The notes under the pieces: generated by a model
Database searches by the model: none
Told to the model about the DNA's origin: nothing
What the model saw: the letters and a program-made list of their open reading frames with translations, nothing else
Shown: positions 9,006 to 16,666 of the stretch, piece after piece
How positions within the stretch are numbered: position 1 is the stretch's first letter
Layout: each line of letters opens with the position of its first letter
Translations under genes and position numbers: made by a program
DNA from: Cytophagaceae bacterium
GTDB taxonomy: Bacteria > Bacteroidota > Bacteroidia > Cytophagales > Cyclobacteriaceae
Length of the DNA stretch: 64,000 nucleotides
Direction: 5' to 3'
Assembly (NCBI GenBank): GCA_006969745.1
Contig: CP030886.1
Coordinates: 1,054,001-1,118,000, forward strand

Positions 9006-9604
9006 ATCGTCAGTTTTCTGATAAGGCTCTGCGAGACTTTAAGCTAATTGATCTTGCGACTGAAGGTAACGATGAAGCAGCCTACGCAGAGTTGATGCAG
9101 CGCTATAAAAAACCGGTGTATCATATGATCTTAAAAATGGTCAGAAATGTGGATGATGCAGAAGATTTGACCATTGAAGCGTTCGCCAAAGCATTTAAAA
9201 ACCTAAGCCGTTTTAAAAAGGACTATACATTCAGCACTTGGCTCTTTAGAATAGCGACCAACAATGCGATTGATTTTATCCGTAAAAAGAAACTAAACAC
9301 CTTTAGCCTCAACAGCACATTCACCGATGATAGTGGCGAATCAGTAAACATTGACGTTCAGGATAAAAACCTAACTCCCGACGAAGAAACCATTAAGGAT
9401 CAAAAAATTGAGTTAGTCAGAATGTTTGTGGACAAACTGCCTGCAAAATATCAGCGACTAGTTAAACTCCGATACTTCGATGAATTGTCCTATGATGAAA
9501 TAGCACAAGAACTTGAAGCACCACTAGGGACAGTAAAAGCTCAACTCCATAGGGCAAGAGAGCTGATGTACGAGTTGGTCAAGGATAAAAAGAAGCATAT
9601 ATAA
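8993..9604 (+). CDS. RNA polymerase sigma-70 family (ECF-like) factor
   Basis: The 203-aa protein has region 2 at residues about 30-95 ('YAELMQRYKKPVYHMILKMVRNVDDAEDLTIEAF' and the -10-binding 'FSTWLFRIATNNAIDFIRKKK'). Region 4 is at about 140-195 ('LPAKYQRLVKLRYFDELSYDEIAQELEAPLGTVKAQLHRAR'). No anti-sigma gene is adjacent; the gene is nested between a glycosyltransferase and rsmG, which argues for a factor controlled by expression rather than by an anti-sigma. Target promoters are unknown. Confidence 0.93.
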   Translation: MEELNRQFSDKALRDFKLIDLATEGNDEAAYAELMQRYKKPVYHMILKMVRNVDDAEDLTIEAFAKAFKNLSRFKKDYTFSTWLFRIATNNAIDFIRKKKLNTFSLNSTFTDDSGESVNIDVQDKNLTPDEETIKDQKIELVRMFVDKLPAKYQRLVKLRYFDELSYDEIAQELEAPLGTVKAQLHRARELMYELVKDKKKHI

Positions 9605-9616
9605 GATTCGCCAATC

Positions 9617-9624
9617 TATCTTTG
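9617..9624 (+). promoter_or_regulatory. -7 box TATCTTTG before rsmG
   Basis: It matches TAnnTTTG exactly in the 19-bp gap between the sigma gene and rsmG. Its last G is also the first base of the rsmG GTG start, so either rsmG is read from the upstream transcript or its start lies further in. Confidence 0.5.
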
Positions 9625-10268
9625 TGGTTTCAAATACTACAAGCATCGAAATCATTCATAAATACTTTCCTGATCTCTCCGAGCAGCAAGTTCATCAATT
9701 CGCACAGCTACAAGACCTTTACGAGGATTGGAATGCTAAAATCAATGTAGTCAGCCGGAAAGACATTGATCAACTATATGAGCGTCATGTTCTACACAGC
9801 CTGGCAATTGCTCAATTCACAACTTTCATACAGGGTTCAGAAATCCTCGATGTGGGTACTGGTGGTGGCTTTCCCGGAATACCTCTGGCTATTTTATATC
9901 CAGACTGTAAATTTCATTTGGTTGATTCCATTGGCAAAAAGATCACTGTTGTCAAGGAAGTTGCAAATGCAATAGGTCTTAACAATCTGAGTGCAGAACA
10001 TCAACGCATGGAAAAAGTGAGCGGAAAGTTTGACTTCATCGTTTCACGTGCAGTCGCTCAAACTAAGCAGCTCTTCATTTGGGCGCATCAAAAGGTGAGC
10101 AAAGAACAGCGAAACGAACTCGATAATGGCCTGATATTACTAAAAGGCGGAGATCTCAAGCTGGAAATGAAGGAGTTTGGCAGACGCTATATTCAAAAAG
10201 ATATCTCTGATTATTTCACTGAAGAGTTTTTCCAAACCAAGAAGATTATATACGTGCCTGTGCACTAG
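9624..10268 (+). CDS. rsmG: 16S rRNA (guanine-527-N7)-methyltransferase
   Basis: The 214-aa SAM-dependent methyltransferase (GidB) modifies G527 of 16S rRNA. Landmarks are 'QLQDLYEDWNAKINVVSRKDI', 'YERHVLHSLAIAQF', the SAM-binding 'ILDVGTGGGFPGIPLAILYPD', 'HLVDSIGKKI' and 'FIVSRAVA'. The usual homologous region begins near residue 7 and there is no ATG, so a GTG at 9624 is accepted with doubt: the -7 box overlapping it would need an unusual start downstream. The end overlaps the convergent OMP gene by 4 nt. Confidence 0.95.
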   Translation: MVSNTTSIEIIHKYFPDLSEQQVHQFAQLQDLYEDWNAKINVVSRKDIDQLYERHVLHSLAIAQFTTFIQGSEILDVGTGGGFPGIPLAILYPDCKFHLVDSIGKKITVVKEVANAIGLNNLSAEHQRMEKVSGKFDFIVSRAVAQTKQLFIWAHQKVSKEQRNELDNGLILLKGGDLKLEMKEFGRRYIQKDISDYFTEEFFQTKKIIYVPVH

Positions 10269-10783
10269 AAGTACAGCCTAAAACCCACGCTCAGGTTTAA
10301 GGTTTTGTTTCCATCAAAATCTCCCGTACCTATAGAATAGTTGAGAGCCGGCTCTACAGCGACCGCATCTACTATCCAAATTGGATATCCAGCCTGTAGT
10401 AATAATGTGCCGCCATCAGTTGTAAAATCACCAAAATCAGTTTTTGTTTTTGAGGTGGTATATCCAAATCCCGCACTCAGAAAAAAGGTGCCATTAAAAT
10501 AATACCTTGCCAAAGGTCCAATTGTCAGTGAATTAGAATCTATGGATCCATTGGAAGAACTGGAAAAACTAAGAATCATTCCGGCTGCTAAATTATCCTC
10601 AATGAAATACCCTCCATCTGTAGAAAGTCCAAATGAAGTAAAGTTATCACTCGCACCATCTAATGAACTTGATGAAAATGAAAGTATTGATGAAGCGCTA
10701 ACAGCCCAACCACCTTTCTCCGTTTGAGCAAAGCCAATCATTGAAGTCAAAAAAATAAATGCGAATACAATTGATTTTTTCAT
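10265..10783 (-). CDS. Outer-membrane beta-barrel protein
   Basis: The 172-aa protein has a Sec signal peptide (MKKSIVFAFIFLTSMIGFAQ), then alternating hydrophobic/glycine-serine strands ('YFIEDNLAAGMILSFSSSS', 'LARYYFNGTFFLSAGFGYTTSKT') and a C-terminal strand ending in aromatic residues (NLSVGFRLYF). These are marks of an 8-stranded OmpX/OmpW-like barrel inserted by Bam. It is one of three small barrels within 2 kb but is less similar to the other two. The function is unknown. Confidence 0.83.
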   Translation of the reverse strand: MKKSIVFAFIFLTSMIGFAQTEKGGWAVSASSILSFSSSSLDGASDNFTSFGLSTDGGYFIEDNLAAGMILSFSSSSNGSIDSNSLTIGPLARYYFNGTFFLSAGFGYTTSKTKTDFGDFTTDGGTLLLQAGYPIWIVDAVAVEPALNYSIGTGDFDGNKTLNLSVGFRLYF

Positions 10784-10826
10784 CTGAATTGATATTTGGT
10801 AGATGACGTAATTTAACTCAACTCAC

Positions 10827-10858
10827 AAAAAAAAGCCCTGCCATAAGGCAGGGCTTAA
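10827..10858 (-). terminator. Rho-independent terminator after the 10880-11377 gene
   Basis: The stem AAGCCCTGCC/GGCAGGGCTT (10 bp, loop of 4) is followed on the minus strand by eight T. It lies about 20 bp after the stop of the beta-barrel gene. Confidence 0.9.
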
Positions 10859-10879
10859 TTTTTATTATCTAAGTGTTCT

Positions 10880-11377
10880 TTAGAATGCAAATGCTACACC
10901 AGCGTTGATCACTAGCTGACCATCGCCAGGAGTTTGGTATTTAACCTGTCCATTAGCAAATAGATTATCGCTAAGTGGGTACATGATACCAGCACCGATA
11001 TTCAGACCAGACTCAGTTGATGCATCACCAATACTTGTGAAACCTACAAGCCCATATAGTCCATTTTCAGTAAAATAATACCTAGCGTCAATATTAAGTG
11101 CCTTAGGAGCAAATTCAGCAGTTCCAAATGCGCCTAGATCAACTTCACTTTTGAAAAAGATAGTATAACTAGGAGCAATACTAATTGCGTCAGTTATAAG
11201 GTACTCAGCACCAAAGTTTATACCAAGCGCTCCTTTTGATCCACTAGCATCTATACCAGCTTTAGTTCCGTAAGCAAGTCCAGCACCAACTCTGATGTCA
11301 CCTTGCTCTTGTGCGTTTGCAGATAGTCCGAAAAGTACGAACGCTGCAAATAATGAAAGGATAGTAAATTTTTTCAT
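10880..11377 (-). CDS. Outer-membrane beta-barrel protein (paralogue of 11612-12091)
   Basis: The 165-aa protein has a signal peptide ending SANAQ, then 'QGDIRVGAGLAYG', 'LGINFGAEYLITD', 'ALNIDARYYFTENGLYGLVGFTSIGD' and a C-terminal 'INAGVAFAF'. It aligns along its length with the divergently encoded protein at 11612 (QGDFRAGAGLGF, GFGANLEYLF, LDINFRYYF, VYGNAGLTNVGGD). Eight-stranded barrel with an unknown role, possibly a surface or stress protein. It has its own -7-like box and terminator, so it is a single-gene unit. Confidence 0.85.
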   Translation of the reverse strand: MKKFTILSLFAAFVLFGLSANAQEQGDIRVGAGLAYGTKAGIDASGSKGALGINFGAEYLITDAISIAPSYTIFFKSEVDLGAFGTAEFAPKALNIDARYYFTENGLYGLVGFTSIGDASTESGLNIGAGIMYPLSDNLFANGQVKYQTPGDGQLVINAGVAFAF

Positions 11378-11411
11378 AGGATTAATAAATAATTTTGGTT
11401 GTACAATGAGT

Positions 11412-11419
11412 GCAATATA
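11412..11419 (-). promoter_or_regulatory. -7-like box TATATTGC of the 10880-11377 gene
   Basis: Read on the minus strand, TATATTGC is the same octamer found before the Ppx gene (27497) and the UMF1 transporter gene (35745). It is 34 nt from the ATG. Confidence 0.5.
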
Positions 11420-11439
11420 GGCATACCTAGCGAAGTATG

Positions 11440-11461
11440 AAATACCACCGTATGGGTATTT
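11440..11461. promoter_or_regulatory. Operator copy 1: AAATACC-N8-GGTATTT
   Basis: It is a perfect 7-bp-arm palindrome (AAATACC ACCGTATG GGTATTT) centred 35 bp upstream of the -7 box of the minus-strand beta-barrel gene and between two divergent paralogues. The same palindrome with the same 8-bp spacer recurs at 28438 and 57324. Confidence 0.65.
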
Positions 11462-11611
11462 TATCCGCTTATGTAATTATCCAAATATGCACCTCATTAT
11501 CAATGAGATAGGATTACATGCAAAAACCTACACTTTTAGACTTTTTTTCCTTGTCTCAAGATGAGCTATATTTAGTACTATTTAACGAACTCACTAAACA
11601 TAATTCAGACT

Positions 11612-12091
11612 ATGAAATTTAAAATTTTACTTCTTTCACTAGGCTTTACATGTATCACAATGGCAGCCTCGGCGCAAAGTCAAGGAGACTTTCGCGCAGG
11701 AGCCGGTTTAGGATTCGCAGCTAGCCCTTTTGGCGGTGATGGAACTATTGGATTTGGCGCCAACCTGGAATACCTCTTTAAAAGTGACATGTCAGGATCT
11801 TTAGAATATTATTCGTATACCAAAGACAGCTTCACAACAAATGTTTTGGATATTAATTTCAGATACTATTTTGTAACCGGATCAACTCAAGTTTATGGCA
11901 ATGCAGGCCTTACTAATGTTGGTGGAGATCCAAGCAGCACATTAGGTTTAAACCTTGGTGGTGGTGCTATATTTCCACTTGCAAATAGTCTGGGGATAAC
12001 TACTGCCCTTAACTATAATTTAGCAAAACCTGATGGTGCAAACGACCCATTCGGTTTCGGATTAAAAGCTGGAGTCATGTACTCATTCTAA
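11612..12091 (+). CDS. Outer-membrane beta-barrel protein (paralogue of 10880-11377)
   Basis: The 159-aa protein has a signal peptide (cleavage near AASAQ), barrel strands such as 'IGFGANLEYLFKSD', 'NVLDINFRYYFVTGSTQVYGNAGL' and 'LGLNLGGGAIFPLANSLGITTALNYNL', and an aromatic C-terminus 'GVMYSF'. It is paralogous to the divergent neighbour and was probably formed by duplication with inversion. It is a single-gene unit ending in a terminator at 12113. A -7-like TATATTTA lies at 11567-11574. The function is unknown. Confidence 0.85.
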   Translation: MKFKILLLSLGFTCITMAASAQSQGDFRAGAGLGFAASPFGGDGTIGFGANLEYLFKSDMSGSLEYYSYTKDSFTTNVLDINFRYYFVTGSTQVYGNAGLTNVGGDPSSTLGLNLGGGAIFPLANSLGITTALNYNLAKPDGANDPFGFGLKAGVMYSF

Positions 12092-12112
12092 GTGAAAACT
12101 TAATTTTATGAT

Positions 12113-12142
12113 AAGCCTTGACTCGATGGTCAGGGCTTTTTT
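12113..12142 (+). terminator. Rho-independent terminator after the 11612 gene
   Basis: The stem AAGCCTTGAC/GTCAGGGCTT (10 bp with one G-U, loop of 6) is followed by TTTT. It lies 21 bp after the stop codon. Confidence 0.85.
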
Positions 12143-12164
12143 ATTCGATTCATAAAAAAAGGTA

Positions 12165-12860
12165 ATGAAGAAAAAAATCGCCGTACTTACCGGAGCTGGA
12201 ATAAGCGCAGAGAGTGGGCTTAAGACCTTTCGAGACTCTGGTGGGCTATGGGAAGGCCATGACGTCACCAAGGTGGCAACACCAGAAGCATGGAGGAGAG
12301 ATCGAGCTTTGGTTCTTGAATTCTACAATCAAAGAAGGAAGCAAGCACAAGAAGTAAAACCAAATCCGGGGCATTACGCTCTTGCTGACCTGGAAAAGCA
12401 CTTTGAGGTCGTGATCATCACGCAAAACATAGATGCTTTACATGAAAAATCCGGCAGCACCAATGTGCTCCATCTACATGGAGAAATAAGCAAGGTGAGA
12501 AGCACCCTCGATCCTGAGTTGGTATATGAGTTGGATGGATGGGAGCTGAAAGAAGGTGATAAATGCGCCATGGGCTCACAGTTGCGTCCTCACATTGTTT
12601 GGTTTGGAGAGTCTGTATCTATGATGGAGCCAGCCATGCAGGAAGTGCTTTCAGCAGATATATTCATTGTAGCAGGAACTTCACTGGTTGTTTACCCTGC
12701 AGCGGGATTGATTGATTTCATAAAGCCTGAAGTACCAAAGTTTATCGTTGATCCCAAAATTCCTCCAATTTCCGGAAAAGAAAATTTCCATTTGTACGAG
12801 GAAACGGCCAGCGAGGGACTTCCTAAAGTGAAAGAATTATTATTAAAAAAATACTTATGA
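12165..12860 (+). CDS. cobB: NAD-dependent protein deacylase, sirtuin family (SIRT5-like)
   Basis: The 231-aa protein has the Rossmann/NAD motif 'VLTGAGISAESGLKTFRD', TQNID (about residues 85-89) and the catalytic His in HLHGE. A Tyr-x-x-Arg motif (FYNQRRK, about residue 52) matches the class III signature that binds succinyl- or malonyl-lysine. The two CxxC zinc pairs of most sirtuins are missing: the region after HLHGE reads ISKVRSTLDPELVYELDGW with only one Cys (DKCAMGS). It likely removes acyl groups from lysines in the cytosol. It overlaps the next gene by 4 nt (ATGA). Confidence 0.92.
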   Translation: MKKKIAVLTGAGISAESGLKTFRDSGGLWEGHDVTKVATPEAWRRDRALVLEFYNQRRKQAQEVKPNPGHYALADLEKHFEVVIITQNIDALHEKSGSTNVLHLHGEISKVRSTLDPELVYELDGWELKEGDKCAMGSQLRPHIVWFGESVSMMEPAMQEVLSADIFIVAGTSLVVYPAAGLIDFIKPEVPKFIVDPKIPPISGKENFHLYEETASEGLPKVKELLLKKYL

Positions 12861-13321
12861 GCAAGGACACATTAGAAAAATTCTATTCAGCCTTTCAAGC
12901 CCATGATGCTAAAATAATGGCTGAATGCTATCATAAAGATGTTGTGTTCAACGATCCGGCATTTCAAAACCTGGATTATGATAAAGTGACAGCCATGTGG
13001 GCCATGTTAATCCAGCGATCGAAGGGTAATCTGGAAATTAACTTCGACTCAATTGTTGGTGACGATAAAATGGCGCAATGTATTTGGGAAGCCGATTATG
13101 AATTTTCAACAACTGGTAGAACAGTTCACAACATCATTCACGCAACAATGGAATTTAAGGACGATCTCATCATCAAGCATACGGATCACTTTAACTTTTG
13201 GCGCTGGTCCAGAATGGCTTTAGGAGTTCCTGGCCTATTATTAGGCTGGTCACCAATGCTGAAAAACAAAGTTCGTAAAATGGCCAGAGCTTCTTTGGAT
13301 AAGTATATGCAAGAGAATTAA
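12857..13321 (+). CDS. NTF2/SnoaL-like fold protein
   Basis: The 154-aa protein opens 'LEKFYSAFQAHDAKIMAECYHKDVVFNDPAF', the typical start of SnoaL-like polyketide-cyclase or ketosteroid-isomerase fold domains. It continues with the beta-strands 'MAQCIWEADYEFSTTGRTVHNIIHATMEFKDDLIIKHTDHFNFWRWSRMALG'. The family binds small hydrophobic molecules, and the substrate here is unknown. It is translationally coupled to the sirtuin gene. It converges on the amidohydrolase gene with a 4-nt overlap. Confidence 0.85.
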   Translation: MSKDTLEKFYSAFQAHDAKIMAECYHKDVVFNDPAFQNLDYDKVTAMWAMLIQRSKGNLEINFDSIVGDDKMAQCIWEADYEFSTTGRTVHNIIHATMEFKDDLIIKHTDHFNFWRWSRMALGVPGLLLGWSPMLKNKVRKMARASLDKYMQEN

Positions 13322-14370
13322 CCTTCTCCCAAAAGCACTTTTAGAAGTTCTTTATTCTTGCTTTCGCTTAAGCCTAGCCAATCTAGCGTAGATTGATAAA
13401 ATATATTATCCAGATCCTTTTGTGGCAAATCCATCTCCGTAATGAATTTACCTATTTCCAAATCGCCTAGAGGGAATGGATAATCTGATCCGAGGCACAC
13501 TTTTTCAGAACCAATCAAGTCGATCACGTATTTCAGATAGGTCGGATCATGTGTAATGCTATCCACCCAAAACTTACCAAGGTACTCTCGAGGATTAACG
13601 TTGTTGTGAACCGCCACAAGATCAGGACGGCAATTGAAGCCGTGTTCTAAACGCCCAATTGTAGCAAGCAAAGAGCCGCCAGAATGAGCAAAACAAACCC
13701 TTAATTTTGGTAATCTCTCAAATACACCTCCAAAAATCATTGAAGCTGCTGCTCTGGCTGTCTCCGCAGGCATACCTACCAACCATGGTAGCCAGTACTT
13801 TTCCATGTATTCCTTGCCCATCATCTCCCACGGATGAACCAGTACGGCTATTCCTAGCCTTTCACAAGCTTCGAAAAATTCAAAGAATCTGGGTTTGCTC
13901 AGATTATGATTGTTGATATTCGATCCAATCTGCACCCCTGGAATACCTAACTCCTTTAGTCGTTCAAGTTCTTTTATAGCCAGATCAGTGTCTTGCATCG
14001 GTACAGTGCCAAGCCCAATGTAATGCTTGGGATTTTCTTCTACCACTTGTGCAATGTGATCGTTTAAAAACATGGAAAGATCCAGACAATCGTGCGCATC
14101 GGCCCAATAACTAAACATTACCGGTATAGTACAAACTACCTGAAGTTGAGTATCAAACTTTTTATATTCCTCTATTCGAAGTTTTTCGTCCCAGCAATTG
14201 GATTGAATTTCTCGGAAAAACTTATCTCCTTTCATCATACGCGCTGCTTCTGGCTTATGATGAAGCAGGTGTATAAAGTCTCCATAGCCAAATTTCTCAG
14301 CGAAATTTGGTATGTTGTGAGGAAGGATATGCGTGTGCATATCGATTTTCAAACTTGTCTGATTTGCCAT
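13318..14370 (-). CDS. Amidohydrolase family protein, ACMSD-like decarboxylase
   Basis: The 350-aa TIM-barrel metalloenzyme has the metal ligands HTH (residues about 12-14), His in LVHPWE (about 187), His in FAHSGGS and Asp in GSDYPFPLG. These motifs, with 'NCWDEKLRIEEY', match 2-amino-3-carboxymuconate-6-semialdehyde decarboxylase, which acts in tryptophan/kynurenine breakdown. No other kynurenine genes are in the window, so the exact substrate is unproven; other members decarboxylate aromatic acids. It has its own promoter 4 nt before the ATG. Confidence 0.88.
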   Translation of the reverse strand: MANQTSLKIDMHTHILPHNIPNFAEKFGYGDFIHLLHHKPEAARMMKGDKFFREIQSNCWDEKLRIEEYKKFDTQLQVVCTIPVMFSYWADAHDCLDLSMFLNDHIAQVVEENPKHYIGLGTVPMQDTDLAIKELERLKELGIPGVQIGSNINNHNLSKPRFFEFFEACERLGIAVLVHPWEMMGKEYMEKYWLPWLVGMPAETARAAASMIFGGVFERLPKLRVCFAHSGGSLLATIGRLEHGFNCRPDLVAVHNNVNPREYLGKFWVDSITHDPTYLKYVIDLIGSEKVCLGSDYPFPLGDLEIGKFITEMDLPQKDLDNIFYQSTLDWLGLSESKNKELLKVLLGEG

Positions 14371-14374
14371 TCAA

Positions 14375-14382
14375 CAAAGGTA
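14375..14382 (-). promoter_or_regulatory. -7 box TACCTTTG of the ACMSD-like gene
   Basis: It exactly matches TAnnTTTG on the minus strand, and 4 nt separate it from the ATG at 14370. Transcription would begin at or next to the start codon, giving a leaderless mRNA. Confidence 0.6.
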
Positions 14383-14395
14383 AATAGAAATTCAT

Positions 14396-15553
14396 CTACT
14401 GACTATCGCAATGCTTTGACATCATGTCGTCGGCTTGCTCCATTCCCAATTCGCTTGCCTTTTGAAGGTACTGACAGGATTTCTTTGAATCTTTTAAATT
14501 CATGTATGCCATTGCGGCATTGAACCATACATTTTCATACCCCTTGTCTACTGATAGATACCGCTCATAAAAACCGATGGCATCTGAATATTTCTTCTCA
14601 TGAAATAATGAATTTCCGATTAAGTAAAAGGCTTCAGATCTGGATGAATTTAATTGCAATGCCTTGATGAAATCTTGGCGAGCCTGACTAAAAGCACCTG
14701 TTCTCAAAAGGGCCTTGCCACGACTAATGTAGGCAAGATCATCATTCTCATTAGCCTCAATTGCCTTTGTATGGTACATTGCGGACATATCAAAATCTCC
14801 ACTTTCATATGCATTGGCACCAACCAAATTGAGCATTGGAGTAAATTCTTCGTTTGCAAGGAGCGACATGGGCAGCTGAGCATTCTCATCCAAAATGGCC
14901 AAATTGTACCATGCATGATAGTTTGATGAATCCAGGCGTATAGCTTCTCTTAAATCATTGATCGCATCTTTTTCTCTGCCCATTTTCGCATATAGCTGAG
15001 ACCTGTTTACAAAACAATCGGCCAGCGAATCATACTCAAATGCCTCTGTGAAATCAGCCAGTGCTGCATTCCAATTTCCCATTTTTTGGTATGCCATGCC
15101 TCGATACTGATGGACTCTGCTAATCATCGACTGCAGTGTGGTCAAGAAGGTACCTTTCGATCCGGACGGATCTGTACCATAATAAATTGCCCGTGTTTCT
15201 GATCCACTTTGATTTTCAATTACATATGTAAAGTCTTTTATGGCCTGCTCAGTACTTGCTGAGTTGTAATAGATCATCCCCTTTTGAAAATAGGCCTCTA
15301 AATTCCCTGGATCTTTTTGGATAACTGCTTCATAGTCGGCCAGTGCGCGTAAATCCTTATTTTGCGCTTCATGAATCATGGCACTAAGAAAATAGTCTTC
15401 GGCGTTGGGCTTTTTTGTTAAATTCTTATTGATATAATACCGTGCCGAATCAAGATCATTTTGATTAAACTTTGATCTTGCCAGGTCATAATGATCTTGA
15501 GAATTAGCCTGAAGAATTCCAAATATTAGTAGGAATGAAAATAGCGCTTTCAT
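14396..15553 (-). CDS. Periplasmic TPR-repeat protein
   Basis: The 385-aa protein starts with a signal peptide (MKALFSFLLIFGILQANSQ) and carries eight to nine TPR motifs. Examples are 'ALADYEAVIQKDPGNLEAYFQKGMIYYN', 'AALADFTEAFEYDSLADCFVNRSQLYAKMGREKDAINDLREAIRLDSSNYHAWYNLA' and 'AIGFYERYLSVDKGYENVWFNAAMAYMN'. It is likely a protein-protein scaffold in the periplasm or anchored to the outer membrane. The start at 15553 is chosen over an upstream GTG because the signal peptide begins there. Partners are unknown. Confidence 0.9.
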   Translation of the reverse strand: MKALFSFLLIFGILQANSQDHYDLARSKFNQNDLDSARYYINKNLTKKPNAEDYFLSAMIHEAQNKDLRALADYEAVIQKDPGNLEAYFQKGMIYYNSASTEQAIKDFTYVIENQSGSETRAIYYGTDPSGSKGTFLTTLQSMISRVHQYRGMAYQKMGNWNAALADFTEAFEYDSLADCFVNRSQLYAKMGREKDAINDLREAIRLDSSNYHAWYNLAILDENAQLPMSLLANEEFTPMLNLVGANAYESGDFDMSAMYHTKAIEANENDDLAYISRGKALLRTGAFSQARQDFIKALQLNSSRSEAFYLIGNSLFHEKKYSDAIGFYERYLSVDKGYENVWFNAAMAYMNLKDSKKSCQYLQKASELGMEQADDMMSKHCDSQ

Positions 15554-15600
15554 AAGGTTGTAGGATTTCACATAAACCAACGAACCTTGGCTTCAATAGG

Positions 15601-16401
15601 TTATAACACCCGCTGAATTTGCATGCTGCTTTCTTTGCTCAGGTGCTCAAACTTTCCGCCTTCCATTTTATAGAAACTGATTGCCATCACAAGAAATAGT
15701 CCGGTGCCCTCTGGAATAATTCTATTATCTATAGAGATCATTCCGGTCATAGGTTCGGTTGGTATTTTCAATAATGGCAGCATCGAGCTTTCGTAAGTGC
15801 CAAATTTGCCGTGAAGGTCTTTGTTCAAGGGCTTGTATCCTCCAGCCTTTTGATCAAACTGATAATCAGAAAGGGCAATTAATCGTGCCGTGATCTTAAA
15901 GTTGGATGCACCCTTAGGACTTTTAAAGATTTTCTCAGGAATAAACGCTGGAAAATGCAGAATAACCTGCCCTCTTTGTGATCCGGGCTTTACAAAATAC
16001 TTTGCTCCAAATATCTTTTCATACGGCGCCTTTGAGTTAAACTCAAAACCATTCAGCAAATGACCGTGCTTACTTAAAAACAATGGGCGAGTGCCTGTCT
16101 TTCCCTCTTCCATTTTGGCCAGATTCCTAAATTGGGCCGTAAGCTTACCAGAAACATAGGTTTCGCAAATTTCTGACATTCCCGTGGACAATGACTGACG
16201 AAGAGTTTTTGCCATCATTGATGCCACACCAAATTCTTTCTGATTATTTCGGAGTTCCTTGTATGACGCTTTTGTCTTGATTTGCCTTGCAGTAGGCCCT
16301 CCTTTTTTTGCTATAATTTCTCTATCAATTCCCTTCAACTTATACCTTCTGTACCCTTTCGGGATTTCTATTTCCATTGGAGTTCGAGGTGAGTCTTTCA
16401 T
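15601..16401 (-). CDS. Conserved hypothetical protein of a Bacteroidetes-specific family
   Basis: I do not recognise a function. The protein is 266 aa from the ATG at 16401 (a second ATG at 16377 is possible), soluble, basic, and without a signal peptide or membrane helix. It opens with 'IIAKKGGPTARQIKT' and 'NNQKEFGVASMMAKTLRQSL', resembling hypothetical proteins I recall occurring in several copies in Bacteroidetes genomes. The C-terminal half looks beta-rich (GQVILHFPAFIPEKIF, FKITARLIALSDY, GLFLVMAISFYKMEGGKF). It stands alone, divergent from the gamma-glutamyltransferase. Confidence 0.75.
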   Translation of the reverse strand: MKDSPRTPMEIEIPKGYRRYKLKGIDREIIAKKGGPTARQIKTKASYKELRNNQKEFGVASMMAKTLRQSLSTGMSEICETYVSGKLTAQFRNLAKMEEGKTGTRPLFLSKHGHLLNGFEFNSKAPYEKIFGAKYFVKPGSQRGQVILHFPAFIPEKIFKSPKGASNFKITARLIALSDYQFDQKAGGYKPLNKDLHGKFGTYESSMLPLLKIPTEPMTGMISIDNRIIPEGTGLFLVMAISFYKMEGGKFEHLSKESSMQIQRVL

Positions 16402-16617
16402 ATCGCTGGCTTGACTTTTTGGGTTGATCGGATTTGATTTTTTGGTTAAGGGCTGATGAAGATAATAAATTGACCCGTAACAACAAAATTTCAGTTTCAC
16501 CAATAGATTAACACCAACAAATGGTACCCCTTGAATACTACATACTTATGAAAACCTTTTGTTAAATTTTCTTATAACGTATTCGATGAGTCATTTTTTT
16601 ACTGTTCTGTGGTTGTT

Positions 16618-16625
16618 TAGTTTCG
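16618..16625 (+). promoter_or_regulatory. -7-like box TAGTTTCG of the gamma-glutamyltransferase gene
   Basis: TAGTTTCG matches the TAnnTTcG variant seen also before four other genes. It is 41 nt before the ATG at 16667. Its position supports the downstream ATG with the lipoprotein signal rather than an earlier in-frame start at 16559. Confidence 0.5.
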
Positions 16626-16666
16626 ATTCATCAAGATGCATTTTACGCACTCCTAAACCTGACCTA

